DNA of 38,440 nucleotides from positions 1 through 38,440 of the forward strand of contig DXJO01000049.1 of the NCBI GenBank assembly GCA_019057475.1. Direction: 5' to 3'. Below the pieces are notes generated by a model that saw only the letters and a program-made list of their open reading frames with translations, had not been told where the DNA came from and did no database searches. Shown here piece after piece: positions 8,402 to 15,786 of this stretch. Position 1 is the stretch's first letter; each line of letters begins with the position of its first letter. A program made the position numbers and the translations under genes. This DNA is from Candidatus Thorarchaeota archaeon (GTDB lineage Archaea > Asgardarchaeota > Thorarchaeia > Thorarchaeales > Thorarchaeaceae).

Positions 8402-9984
8402 AAATGATGGATGACCCGATATCCTTTGAGGTTATTAAGAACGCCTTAGAGTCCTGTGCCCGAGAAATGAGTCAGGCCCTGAGGCGTACTGCGTTCAGTC
8501 CGAACATTAAGGAACGCAGGGATTGCAGTTGCGCCATATTCGACAACGCAGGCAGTCTGGTTGCCCAATCAAAGGACATCCCGGTTCATCTTGGCGCAAT
8601 GCCGCTATCGGTTAAAGCTTGCATCGAGCAGGTGGGTAACGAGATGCGCCAAGGCACGATGGCTCTTCTGAACGACCCATTCTCTGGCGGGTCACACCTT
8701 CCAGATCTGACGCTCGTGGCGCCAGTCTACGATGGAAGCAGCAGAGTGGCATTCGTAGCAAATCGGGCACACCATGCTGATGTGGGAGGTTTAAGTCCAG
8801 GGTCAATGCCGGGCACATCGACATCAATTGATGATGAGGGAATTTTGATACGGCCTCGAATCATTGTCAGGGATAGTGAGCTCGTTCTTGACTTCATAGA
8901 CGACCTGCTGTCAGCGACTCGGACGCCGGATGAACGACTTGGCGATCTTTCCGCTCAGGTTGCAGCAAACACTGTTGGCTCTAGGAGGCTTGAGGGTTTG
9001 TCGAATAAGCACACTTGGAACGGGCTCCTCAAGACATTCGAGGAGCTGAAGCGCTACTCTGCAGAGATGATGAAACGCACACTCATGCCATATCAAGGAA
9101 AACATGCCGAGTTCACCGATGTAATGGACAGTGATGGAGCTGGCACCAGTGAAATTCCCATTATGGTGACTGTGAACTTCGCAAGCGAACGAGTACAGGT
9201 GGACTTTACTGGAACCTCCGAACAGGTCAAAGGGAACATCAATTGCCCCATTGCATCATCTCTCTCTTCAGTGTACTACGTCTTCAAGGCACTGTTTGGC
9301 GAAGGAATCCCAATGAATGAAGGGTGTTGGAGCGCCATCGACATCCATGTACCCAAGAGATCTATCCTTAATCCCGAATACCCAGCGGCCGTTGCTGCAG
9401 GAAATGTAGAAACCTCGCAGAGAATCGTAGACACTACTCTCGGAGCCCTCGCGCAGATTGACCCGGACATAGTGCCCGCTGCTAGTCAAGGAACCATGAA
9501 CAACTTGGCAATTGGGGGAATTGACCCAAGAAGCGGCAGAGCATTCTCATTCTATGAAACAATCGGAGGTGGAGCAGGAGCAGGGCGCGGATATAATGGC
9601 AGCAGCGGCATTCACACTCACATGACGAATACCCTCAACACTCCCGTGGAGTCTCTCGAAACCGAATATCCACTAAGGGTTCTTACATACTCTATTCGCC
9701 GCGCAAGTGGAGGAAGGGGAAGGTGGAATGGTGGCGACGGAATCATCCGAGAAATAGAGATCCTTGGAGAGGACTGCACTGTATCAATACAGTCTGAACG
9801 TAGAGCTTCGCAGCCTTGGGGCTTGAAGGCAGGCGAGCCGGGAGTCATCGGACGAAACACCCTAATGCTGAAAGGCAAGGTGTTGGAGCTCGCCGCGAAG
9901 TCGACTGTGAGCGTTCCTTCAGGGTCTATCGTACGCATCGAAACGCCAGGAGGGGGAGGGTGGGGGAAACCTCCCTCTAATTAA
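8398..9984 (+). CDS. hyuB: Hydantoinase/oxoprolinase B subunit
   Basis: This 528-residue protein is the partner of the preceding ATPase subunit. It begins DPISFEVIKNAL and contains LRRTAFSPNIKERRDCSCAI, SKDIPVHLGAMP, LNDPFSGGSHLPDL and RAHHADVGG. It ends in the Gly-rich ETPGGGGWGKP that closes nearly all B subunits. The histidine and acidic residues in HLGAMP and HHADVGG are probably metal ligands. The start ATG overlaps the hyuA stop (ATGA), with GGAGG five bases before it; an ATG two codons later is a weaker alternative. The gene converges on the lysine-rich unknown gene 32 bases downstream. Confidence 0.93.
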   Translation: MKMMDDPISFEVIKNALESCAREMSQALRRTAFSPNIKERRDCSCAIFDNAGSLVAQSKDIPVHLGAMPLSVKACIEQVGNEMRQGTMALLNDPFSGGSHLPDLTLVAPVYDGSSRVAFVANRAHHADVGGLSPGSMPGTSTSIDDEGILIRPRIIVRDSELVLDFIDDLLSATRTPDERLGDLSAQVAANTVGSRRLEGLSNKHTWNGLLKTFEELKRYSAEMMKRTLMPYQGKHAEFTDVMDSDGAGTSEIPIMVTVNFASERVQVDFTGTSEQVKGNINCPIASSLSSVYYVFKALFGEGIPMNEGCWSAIDIHVPKRSILNPEYPAAVAAGNVETSQRIVDTTLGALAQIDPDIVPAASQGTMNNLAIGGIDPRSGRAFSFYETIGGGAGAGRGYNGSSGIHTHMTNTLNTPVESLETEYPLRVLTYSIRRASGGRGRWNGGDGIIREIEILGEDCTVSIQSERRASQPWGLKAGEPGVIGRNTLMLKGKVLELAAKSTVSVPSGSIVRIETPGGGGWGKPPSN

Positions 9985-10016
9985 GGTTCAACTCAATGAC
10001 GTGGCAGGACTCAAAT

Positions 10017-10775
10017 TCATACCTTCAAAGCCACATTTCCATTCACTGCGTTGATGCGCATCATCTTTGACTCCGAACCAATGGCCACCTTCACGTAATA
10101 CGTTGGCACATAGTAGCCCTCAATCTTCTTGAATGTAAGACTGTGGCTTACTACGCGCTTCGCTTCAGCAGGCTTTCGACCGGCCATCTTGACTACTGCC
10201 TTGGTGACCTTTTCGAGAGTATTGAACTTCCCTGGAGATATCTTGTTCTTCCGAACCCAGGCAGGTGTTGCCTTTTTCTTGCCGGGTCCCTTTAGAAGAC
10301 GCTCCAAGCTTCTGGCAGGAGTGCCAGTTGAGCCATCTAATAACATCGCATCTGTACCTTTGGTTTCAAAGAGTTCTACAATGTCCAACTGGATAGCCTT
10401 GCCAGGAATGCTTTTCCCCTTTTTTGGCGTGTGTATTTCCTTCCCGATCATAGCGGCCTTCATTTGATCCTGAACGCCAAGCTCCTGCTTCCTCACCCGA
10501 ACGAACGCCATCTCGAGCTCCGCCTCATAGTCGCAGTAGAAATCGTATTTGAGAGACGGCTTGCTGATTTTAAGAACAGTACCGGACACTCCCAAGATGT
10601 CAGCGCCAGTTCCTGCGGCGAGCTTCGCTGCTTTCTTAGGCTTCACTTTGGTTCCGAAGTAGTAGAGCTTCTTCTTCTTATCGTCCACTTTCAGTTTCGC
10701 ACTTGCACCAGTCACCTTGAAGAGCGAGGGTGACAATGTTGCTTTCTTTTTTAATTTCGTCCTCTTCTTCGGCAT
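10017..10775 (-). CDS. Lysine-rich protein of unknown function
   Basis: This is a 252-residue, strongly basic protein that I do not recognise. The N-terminus (MPKKRTKLKKKATLSPSLFK) is lysine-rich, and KKKKLYYFGTKVKPKKAAK and GPGKKKATPAWVRKNK follow. The middle has an Asp/Glu-bearing strand-rich part (LKYDFYCDYEAELEMAFVRV). The last 45 residues (FKKIEGYYVPTYYVKVAIG, then MRINAVNGNV) resemble the beta-strand pattern of PepSY-like or ribbon-type modules, where a strand ends in N-A-x-x-G. The charge suggests nucleic-acid or ribosome binding, but that is only inference. It lies 92 bases downstream of gltX on the same strand and may be cotranscribed. The ATG at 10775 has only a weak ribosome binding site. 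Confidence 0.75.
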   Translation of the reverse strand: MPKKRTKLKKKATLSPSLFKVTGASAKLKVDDKKKKLYYFGTKVKPKKAAKLAAGTGADILGVSGTVLKISKPSLKYDFYCDYEAELEMAFVRVRKQELGVQDQMKAAMIGKEIHTPKKGKSIPGKAIQLDIVELFETKGTDAMLLDGSTGTPARSLERLLKGPGKKKATPAWVRKNKISPGKFNTLEKVTKAVVKMAGRKPAEAKRVVSHSLTFKKIEGYYVPTYYVKVAIGSESKMMRINAVNGNVALKV

Positions 10776-10867
10776 AGGATACCACTACGTAGATGGCTAG
10801 TACATGCCTATTTGTCCTCTTTGGCTGCAGGATTGCGACCCCTAGTGATAACTCACATGTGGAATCA

Positions 10868-12616
10868 TTACTTGTGCGCAAAAGCGACTTTCATTGGCGT
10901 GCCGGATTCAACAACGCATCCAAACCCCCATCTTTCAAACTGCAAGAACGTTCCGGGCTTCAGTTTAGATGCACTTGGTTCTGCGAAACCCGTTGTTATT
11001 TGACCGTCAATCATCGTAATCTCCGCTCCCACTGCGCCCTTCTTAGGCACCCACTGAATTATTGGCCCTCCAGCAGTTCGGACATCATTTACGTCTTGAC
11101 TGTGGAATTGACCGACTGGCGATTTCTCCTTGAGGAGTTTGAAGTTGGCGAAATCCTTCAACCTGAAGAGGGTGTCGTTCTTGAATCGATCGTAGTCCTT
11201 CTTTTGAATTCCTACTAGAAGTGTGTCATCAACCATTCCAAGAGGAATCGTCCTGACTCCACGGTCCGGGAAATCAGGATGAACAGGTGCTTCTGCATAG
11301 GTGGTTTCAGACGGAACCCCCGACAGCTCCAGCCAAGTTGGTGATTCAACAAAGAAAAGGCGCGGAGCATCGGCGTCTCGCAGCTTCCGGTTCTCAGAGT
11401 AGAGTGCTTTCATCGAGATTGAGATGTCAACAGTGCTCAGCCCAAGGTCAAGCATAACCTTTCGTACGGCCTGAGAATCAATTCCCCGCTTGGCCAATGA
11501 CTGCATACTCCAGGTGCGAGGATCATCCCATCCTGAGTAGGTTCCATCAAGGACCTCTCTTCGAGACTTGCTCTTGCTGAGTGTGGCGTCTTGGAATTTC
11601 AGGCGGCCATAGTAGAGAAGTTCAGGATGTTGCCAGCCATAGATGCTCCAGATGTGTTGCTCAATCTTCCCCTCCTTCACGAGATCCTTGCCCCTGATTA
11701 TGTGAGATACTCCTAGTTCATGGTCGTCGATTCCCCATGAATACTCCAACAGAGGCCACACACGATAGCGAGTCCCCACTCGGGGATGCTCTGTTTCGGA
11801 GATTCGAAGGATTACGTGGTCTCGCATCGCGGGGTCAGGATTGTCCATCCCGGTCTTCAGACGGACTGCGGCGCCTTTTTCGGGATAGGTGCCATCTAGC
11901 ATCATCTCCCAACGAGATAGATTCTCGTCGACAGAGAGGAGGCTACATGAACAAGGTTTCCCTTTGATCTTGTGCTCCTTTCTCCAAAGTCCGGCATCAC
12001 AATCACACACGTAAGCCTCGCCTTTCTTCAGCAAATCAACTGCATACTTGTAGAATATATCAAGTCGGTCTGATTTGTACACAGTGCGATGCCATTTAGC
12101 TCCAAGATATTCCAGACCCTCAGGAATCATATCAAAAGCTTCAGTCTCGACCTGTTTCTCATCCGAGCCTATCGTGTCATCAAAGACAAGAATAAGCTCA
12201 CCATCATACCTCTTCACGTAATAGTCATTCAGCACGACCATTCGGGCATTGCCAATGTGAAGGGGACCTGATGGAAAGGGTGCAAGTCGCATGACTACCT
12301 TTGGCCACATGCTTGCATTCGGGAGTTCTGGGAGTTCTTTAGACTCTGGCTCCGACTTGGCCTCCTGTTCAAGCAGTTCAGGGGCGATATCACGAAGCTC
12401 TGAACGTTGTGCCTCAAGAGTCAACTTCTCAATCTCATTCACTACCTTGGACACAATCTCCTTGACTTCGCTTGCACGTGACCTTAGGTCGGCCCGGGAT
12501 CCGAGGAGAGCGCCCATCACGGACTTCACGTTCGGTTTCCCTTCGTACTTCACAGCGTTGCCCAAGACGACTTTACGGATTTCGAACTCTAACTCGTCCA
12601 ACCAGAACAGCTCCAT
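10868..12616 (-). CDS. gltX: Glutamyl-tRNA synthetase (archaeal type)
   Basis: The enzyme charges tRNA(Glu), and in most archaea also tRNA(Gln), with glutamate. From the ATG at 12616 it has 582 residues. About 100 N-terminal residues of archaeal/eukaryotic GluRS helices come first, then the HIGH-type motif PSGPLHIGN (about 115-123), a Cys-rich insertion (CDCDAG and KPCSC) that may bind zinc, and the KMSKS-type LSKSKSRR. The C-terminal anticodon-binding domain is the beta-barrel type shared with GlnRS. A TTG seven codons upstream is possible. However, a TATA-like element centred about 24 bases before the ATG would place the transcript start on the ATG itself, favouring 12616 and a leaderless mRNA. 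Confidence 0.94.
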   Translation of the reverse strand: MELFWLDELEFEIRKVVLGNAVKYEGKPNVKSVMGALLGSRADLRSRASEVKEIVSKVVNEIEKLTLEAQRSELRDIAPELLEQEAKSEPESKELPELPNASMWPKVVMRLAPFPSGPLHIGNARMVVLNDYYVKRYDGELILVFDDTIGSDEKQVETEAFDMIPEGLEYLGAKWHRTVYKSDRLDIFYKYAVDLLKKGEAYVCDCDAGLWRKEHKIKGKPCSCSLLSVDENLSRWEMMLDGTYPEKGAAVRLKTGMDNPDPAMRDHVILRISETEHPRVGTRYRVWPLLEYSWGIDDHELGVSHIIRGKDLVKEGKIEQHIWSIYGWQHPELLYYGRLKFQDATLSKSKSRREVLDGTYSGWDDPRTWSMQSLAKRGIDSQAVRKVMLDLGLSTVDISISMKALYSENRKLRDADAPRLFFVESPTWLELSGVPSETTYAEAPVHPDFPDRGVRTIPLGMVDDTLLVGIQKKDYDRFKNDTLFRLKDFANFKLLKEKSPVGQFHSQDVNDVRTAGGPIIQWVPKKGAVGAEITMIDGQITTGFAEPSASKLKPGTFLQFERWGFGCVVESGTPMKVAFAHK

Positions 12617-12635
12617 AGAGGTTGTTAGCCGGAGC

Positions 12636-12643
12636 AATTTAAC
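12636..12643 (-). promoter_or_regulatory. TATA-like box of gltX
   Basis: The minus strand reads GTTAAATT, centred about 24 bases upstream of the ATG at 12616. This spacing predicts transcription starting at or next to the start codon. Confidence 0.45.
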
Positions 12644-12765
12644 AATTCTGATGGGTTACTAGTACTAATGAAGGGTGAAACAAGTGTGTTCTGGTGGAAG
12701 TTGGACTGAGGGTAAGTATACATATTGCGTTCAGCTGGAAATGACGAATTGTTTGAGGTTAGTTT

Positions 12766-13524
12766 CTATTTGGATTTCAAATCTTTCCTTATCATTCTAG
12801 CGACGTTGAGCGGCCAATGACAAATGATGTTAAACTTTTGATATATTGTATCTGTCACTTGTCTTGATCCATTGTTTCGACCTATTATGGGAGAGAATGC
12901 ATGATTGCAAGAAGCGAGATATACTTTAACATCTCCAGTTTGTGAATAGAAATCAAAAATATGTGCAGCCTCTGCGAGAATCGCTTGATCAGTTGGGTCT
13001 GCACCTTTTTTCTTAAGACGGAATAATTGCTTGTGGGTTAGATGTTCATGTTTTAATATTGCTTCGTAGACACTTTTTTCAAAAGTATATGCAATCCGAA
13101 CATTGGTTAAATCAGCAAGTGTATCAAGTGCATTGTAGAGGTTCTCTACTTTTCTCAACCATTCTCCTCTAATTTCGGGCAAGATCGGTTCTCGGGTCAA
13201 TATTTCTAGATAGCTTTCAAGTCTATCTTCACATTTCCCAAGAATATGAGAGCCGAGTCGAAGGATGGCGTTCATATCCATGTGAGGTTTGAATTGTCGT
13301 AAGGTCTTAATCAGGACCTTGTTCAAAACACTATGCGTTTCATCCTCAATTGTTTTTGTGATAATGCCTATACGTTTACCCATGTTCTTCTTCAGAAGAC
13401 CGATTAGGCTCATAGAATGATCATGGAAATCATGCTTGAATGGTTCATCAAAGTCTTCGATTGATGCCACGAAAACTGATGCTGCAAGAAGTACATTGCT
13501 ATCTAATAGTGCTTTAATCTTCAT
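12766..13524 (-). CDS. PIN-like nuclease-fold protein
   Basis: This 252-residue protein starts with the PIN signature LLDSNVLLAAS (Asp8). A central DETHSVL (Asp61/Glu62) and PTDQAILAEA (Asp176, Asp179) follow. These match three of the four acidic sites of PIN-domain RNases. The fourth site, usually in a TNDxxF-like strand, reads LASCNHAF here, so the last Asp appears to be Asn. It is either a weakened nuclease or a divergent subgroup. The long helical middle (residues 80-170) is larger than in small VapC toxins. The start ATG overlaps the end of the upstream gene by 11 bases, so the two are coupled. Base composition is visibly more AT-rich than in the neighbours, which suggests transfer. Confidence 0.7.
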   Translation of the reverse strand: MKIKALLDSNVLLAASVFVASIEDFDEPFKHDFHDHSMSLIGLLKKNMGKRIGIITKTIEDETHSVLNKVLIKTLRQFKPHMDMNAILRLGSHILGKCEDRLESYLEILTREPILPEIRGEWLRKVENLYNALDTLADLTNVRIAYTFEKSVYEAILKHEHLTHKQLFRLKKKGADPTDQAILAEAAHIFDFYSQTGDVKVYLASCNHAFSPIIGRNNGSRQVTDTIYQKFNIICHWPLNVARMIRKDLKSK

Positions 13525-14038
13525 TTACTAACCCCATCACAATATCTTGAAATACTTTGAATCCTTTCTTTCGGATTTTTGCGGGGATAGATTGTATGTC
13601 GTTTTCATTAGCTGGTAACATGTTGGCATGTCTTGCCATGTTTCTTAATACTCTAGCAGTTTGAAAGCTTTGATTTCCAAATAAGGATGGAGGTCCATCT
13701 TTTGCTTCCATCATGAGGGTTATGGAATCTATCAAACTTGGTAATACAGTGATTGCATCTTCAGTAACCCTTGGATTGTCTTTGGTTTCTTTGGCAGTTT
13801 TATATCGTTGAATCATTTGTCCTAGAATTAGAGCACCATTGCGTGAAACATGGAACATTGGAAATGAGGCTTCGATATTGTTGTCTGTATATGTTTCAAG
13901 CCAGTGATTTTCCATATGTTCAAACTCAGCTAACAATGTTTCTAGAGGTTCAATAATCGCTAAATCCACTTTTCCAGATTTTTTGGATTCCTCTACAAAA
14001 TTCATTATTGTACTGAATGTTTCTGATATGTTCAGCAT
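13514..14038 (-). CDS. Unknown partner protein of the PIN-like gene
   Basis: This 174-residue, mostly helical protein has no family I recognise. Hydrophobic heptad-like helices (ISETFSTIMNFVEESKKSG, EPLETLLAEFEHMENHW) are followed by ITVLPSLIDSITLMMEA and a basic C-terminus (IPAKIRKKGFKVFQD). There is no signal peptide or membrane segment. It is first in a two-gene, AT-rich operon and overlaps the PIN-like gene by 11 bases. That suggests a matched pair, such as an antitoxin or regulator with its nuclease, but the size and order do not fit a standard VapBC module. The ATG at 14038 lies about 27 bases from a TATA-like TTTTTATTC, so the mRNA is probably leaderless or nearly so. Confidence 0.6.
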   Translation of the reverse strand: MLNISETFSTIMNFVEESKKSGKVDLAIIEPLETLLAEFEHMENHWLETYTDNNIEASFPMFHVSRNGALILGQMIQRYKTAKETKDNPRVTEDAITVLPSLIDSITLMMEAKDGPPSLFGNQSFQTARVLRNMARHANMLPANENDIQSIPAKIRKKGFKVFQDIVMGLVNED

Positions 14039-14061
14039 AGGTGTGGTTCCCTCTCGGATGG

Positions 14062-14069
14062 TTTTTATT
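14062..14069 (-). promoter_or_regulatory. TATA-like box of the PIN-island operon
   Basis: The minus strand reads AATAAAAA, centred about 27 bases upstream of the ATG at 14038, which predicts an almost leaderless transcript. Confidence 0.45.
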
Positions 14070-14153
14070 CAATATTCCCGGCGAAATCATGTCGAGTCAT
14101 GCAATACATAGACTTGTCTACGTCTTACATATTTAACATTAACTGGAAGAACA

Positions 14154-14195
14154 ATGCGTGAAAAGAAGCCGAGCAAAAAGAAGACAGCGAAGTGA
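14154..14195 (+). other. Possible 13-residue lysine-rich mini-ORF
   Basis: ATG at 14154 encodes MREKKPSKKKTAK and then TGA. GGAAG lies four bases before the ATG, and an AT-rich stretch (ATATTTAAC) lies upstream. It may be a real small basic peptide, a remnant of a longer basic gene, or chance. Nothing besides the ribosome binding site supports it. Confidence 0.2.
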
Positions 14196-14198
14196 AGA

Positions 14199-14206
14199 TT
14201 ATAAGG
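14199..14206 (+). promoter_or_regulatory. TATA-like box before the zinc-ribbon gene
   Basis: TTATAAGG lies about 49 bases before the TTG start at 14251. A transcript start near 14229 would give a leader of about 22 nt containing GGTGG. Confidence 0.4.
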
Positions 14207-14250
14207 CATGACTGCGGATTTCTAGTTGAAATACTGCATCGGGTGGTAAC

Positions 14251-14523
14251 TTGTCTGAACTGAAGTGTTGCAAATTATGCGGAGCTTTTCTTACCTGTGA
14301 CCACAAGAGTGAATGCTGCCCAGAGTGTGAGTACTTTGATCCACAAGACATACTCTGCATGGCTCCTGAGGCATTGAAGAAAGCTAAGAATAAAGAAGTA
14401 GCTGTAAATCGCTTTGATGATGACGAAGTTGATCCTCAAACCTTTCTCTTTGAGGATGATGACGAAGCCGAAGAGGAAACCGACACAACAGATACGCTCG
14501 ACGTTGAAGATGCATGGGGCTAA
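14251..14523 (+). CDS. Small zinc-ribbon protein with acidic tail
   Basis: This 90-residue protein has a cysteine-rich N-terminus: CKLCG, then a Cys/His in TCDHKSECC and PECEYFD. That is six cysteines and a histidine, enough for one zinc ribbon with extra ligands. The C-terminal half is very acidic (FEDDDEAEEETDTTDTLDVE) and probably disordered. I do not know its function; a protein-protein or nucleic-acid adaptor is plausible. The start is TTG with GGTGG four bases upstream. The stop overlaps the start of the next small membrane protein by 10 bases (ATGGGGCTAA), so the two are likely made together. Confidence 0.65.
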   Translation: MSELKCCKLCGAFLTCDHKSECCPECEYFDPQDILCMAPEALKKAKNKEVAVNRFDDDEVDPQTFLFEDDDEAEEETDTTDTLDVEDAWG

Positions 14524-14780
14524 TACCCACATCCTTAGAATTGCTCATGGACATGCTTTTATGGAAATGGCCTCTGTTCTTCCTTGGAGGGGAGCCACGA
14601 GTTTATCGCAAGGTGATTGGGAGTATGACGAAAGTTGGATATATTATGGGGCCAATGCCCCCCCATAATGAACCAGTCTTAACTGCTGAAGAAAGGCTTC
14701 AGCGTGTAAAGGGTTGCGCTGTTCTTTGTTGCGTTGCAATTATCCTAATGGTATTAGTGGGCGTCATCTTGAAGATGTGA
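14514..14780 (+). CDS. Small C-terminally anchored membrane protein
   Basis: This protein has up to 88 residues. It ends in a single strongly hydrophobic helix (CAVLCCVAIILMVLVGVILK) directly at the C-terminus, preceded by a charged LTAEERLQRVKG stretch, so it looks like a tail-anchored protein. The N-terminal half is less typical and the true start may be one of the internal ATGs, for example in MDMLLWKW. The ATG used overlaps the upstream zinc-ribbon gene. A hairpin begins seven bases after the stop, consistent with the end of a transcript here. There is no family assignment. Confidence 0.5.
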   Translation: MGLIPTSLELLMDMLLWKWPLFFLGGEPRVYRKVIGSMTKVGYIMGPMPPHNEPVLTAEERLQRVKGCAVLCCVAIILMVLVGVILKM

Positions 14781-14786
14781 TTAGTG

Positions 14787-14805
14787 CCAAGACAGCCGGT
14801 CTTGG
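14787..14805 (+). terminator. Hairpin after the zinc-ribbon/membrane-protein pair
   Basis: CCAAGAC (14787-14793) pairs perfectly with GTCTTGG (14799-14805) around the loop AGCCG, immediately after the stop at 14780. It has no long T-tract, so it could be a processing or stability element rather than a classical terminator. Confidence 0.45.
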
Positions 14806-14936
14806 GGCGATGCCATAATAGCGCCTGAACGGTCCACGCGACTAAGTTTCAAGGGAGCAGGGTGTTCTATTTGTGAATGAACAACCGCGTGTAAGCCATG
14901 AACTATCACTCATATTCTGATTATGCTGACAGGAAT

Positions 14937-15728
14937 CTAGGGACTTGGCACTGGCAGATTATAGAAGTAGAGTGCCATGAGGGCGATTGCAATGACTAGC
15001 AGGATGGTTGCATTTCCAACAAGCCAGCCCCGAGCGTTCTTCTGGGTAATCTTGATTGGGCCAAGTGGCTTGATCCCGGTTGGTGCTTTGTCATGTGGGT
15101 TTGTTGCCCGCCAGATTATTTCCAAGGGACTTGCGTCACTGGGGAAGATGTCAAGGTACAAGTGACTGGCATAGCCAATGAGGAACAGGCTTGCGATGTA
15201 GTACTCGATGCCTGCACCCACACTGAATGTTTCTGATGAAACGATTCTCGTAGCGACATTGACCACGGTCATTAACACAAAAATGAATGGTAGCACAGCT
15301 GAATGAAAAATGATATTCCTATGACGAGAGATGCCAAGAAACGTTATGTCCCAATCAGGTAAAACTGCCCCAGTCACCATAATCAGAGCGCCAATGAATA
15401 TTGAGAGGTTTCCAACAATCGGCACACCAGTAGTCCACTGATAAATAAGGGCACCAAGCAGCGAGCCAATACAAAAAGCAACGAATGTCAGGGCACTAAC
15501 TGCCCCCACGTTTCCAACAGTTCGGGCGGCCATCCCCTTGTGAGGAGACTTGTAGTATAAGATAGGAACTGAAATGATGCTGGTCGCAAGACCGCCTGCA
15601 ACATAATAAAATAGCAAATCAGATAGGAGACTAGCGTCAGCCTGCCATACACTGAAGACATAGATCAATGTGTAAAGTCCTACGAATAATGCTATCGCGA
15701 AAACCATGTGTGACAACCGATTCATCAT
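14937..15728 (-). CDS. Membrane-bound DUF457/YdjM-like metal-dependent hydrolase family protein
   Basis: This 263-residue protein has about six or seven hydrophobic segments. It carries the DUF457/YdjM signature: LPDWDITFLGISRHRNIIFH (Asp pair, then HR and H) and later ASHLYLDIF (H...D). These conserved acidic and histidine residues next to the membrane are thought to bind metal in the family. The substrate is unknown in general and not inferable here. The stretch NPHDKAPTGIKPLGPIKI probably faces the cytoplasm. It follows the EAP30-like gene by 58 bases on the same strand and could share its transcript, which would link a membrane protein to that cluster. The start is ATG at 15728; a second Met follows at once. 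Confidence 0.75.
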   Translation of the reverse strand: MMNRLSHMVFAIALFVGLYTLIYVFSVWQADASLLSDLLFYYVAGGLATSIISVPILYYKSPHKGMAARTVGNVGAVSALTFVAFCIGSLLGALIYQWTTGVPIVGNLSIFIGALIMVTGAVLPDWDITFLGISRHRNIIFHSAVLPFIFVLMTVVNVATRIVSSETFSVGAGIEYYIASLFLIGYASHLYLDIFPSDASPLEIIWRATNPHDKAPTGIKPLGPIKITQKNARGWLVGNATILLVIAIALMALYFYNLPVPSP

Positions 15729-15786
15729 TACAAACTCCTGTGTACTCCCGGTTTCTGCTTAAGTCCTGCTCAAACGGTCATTCGTC

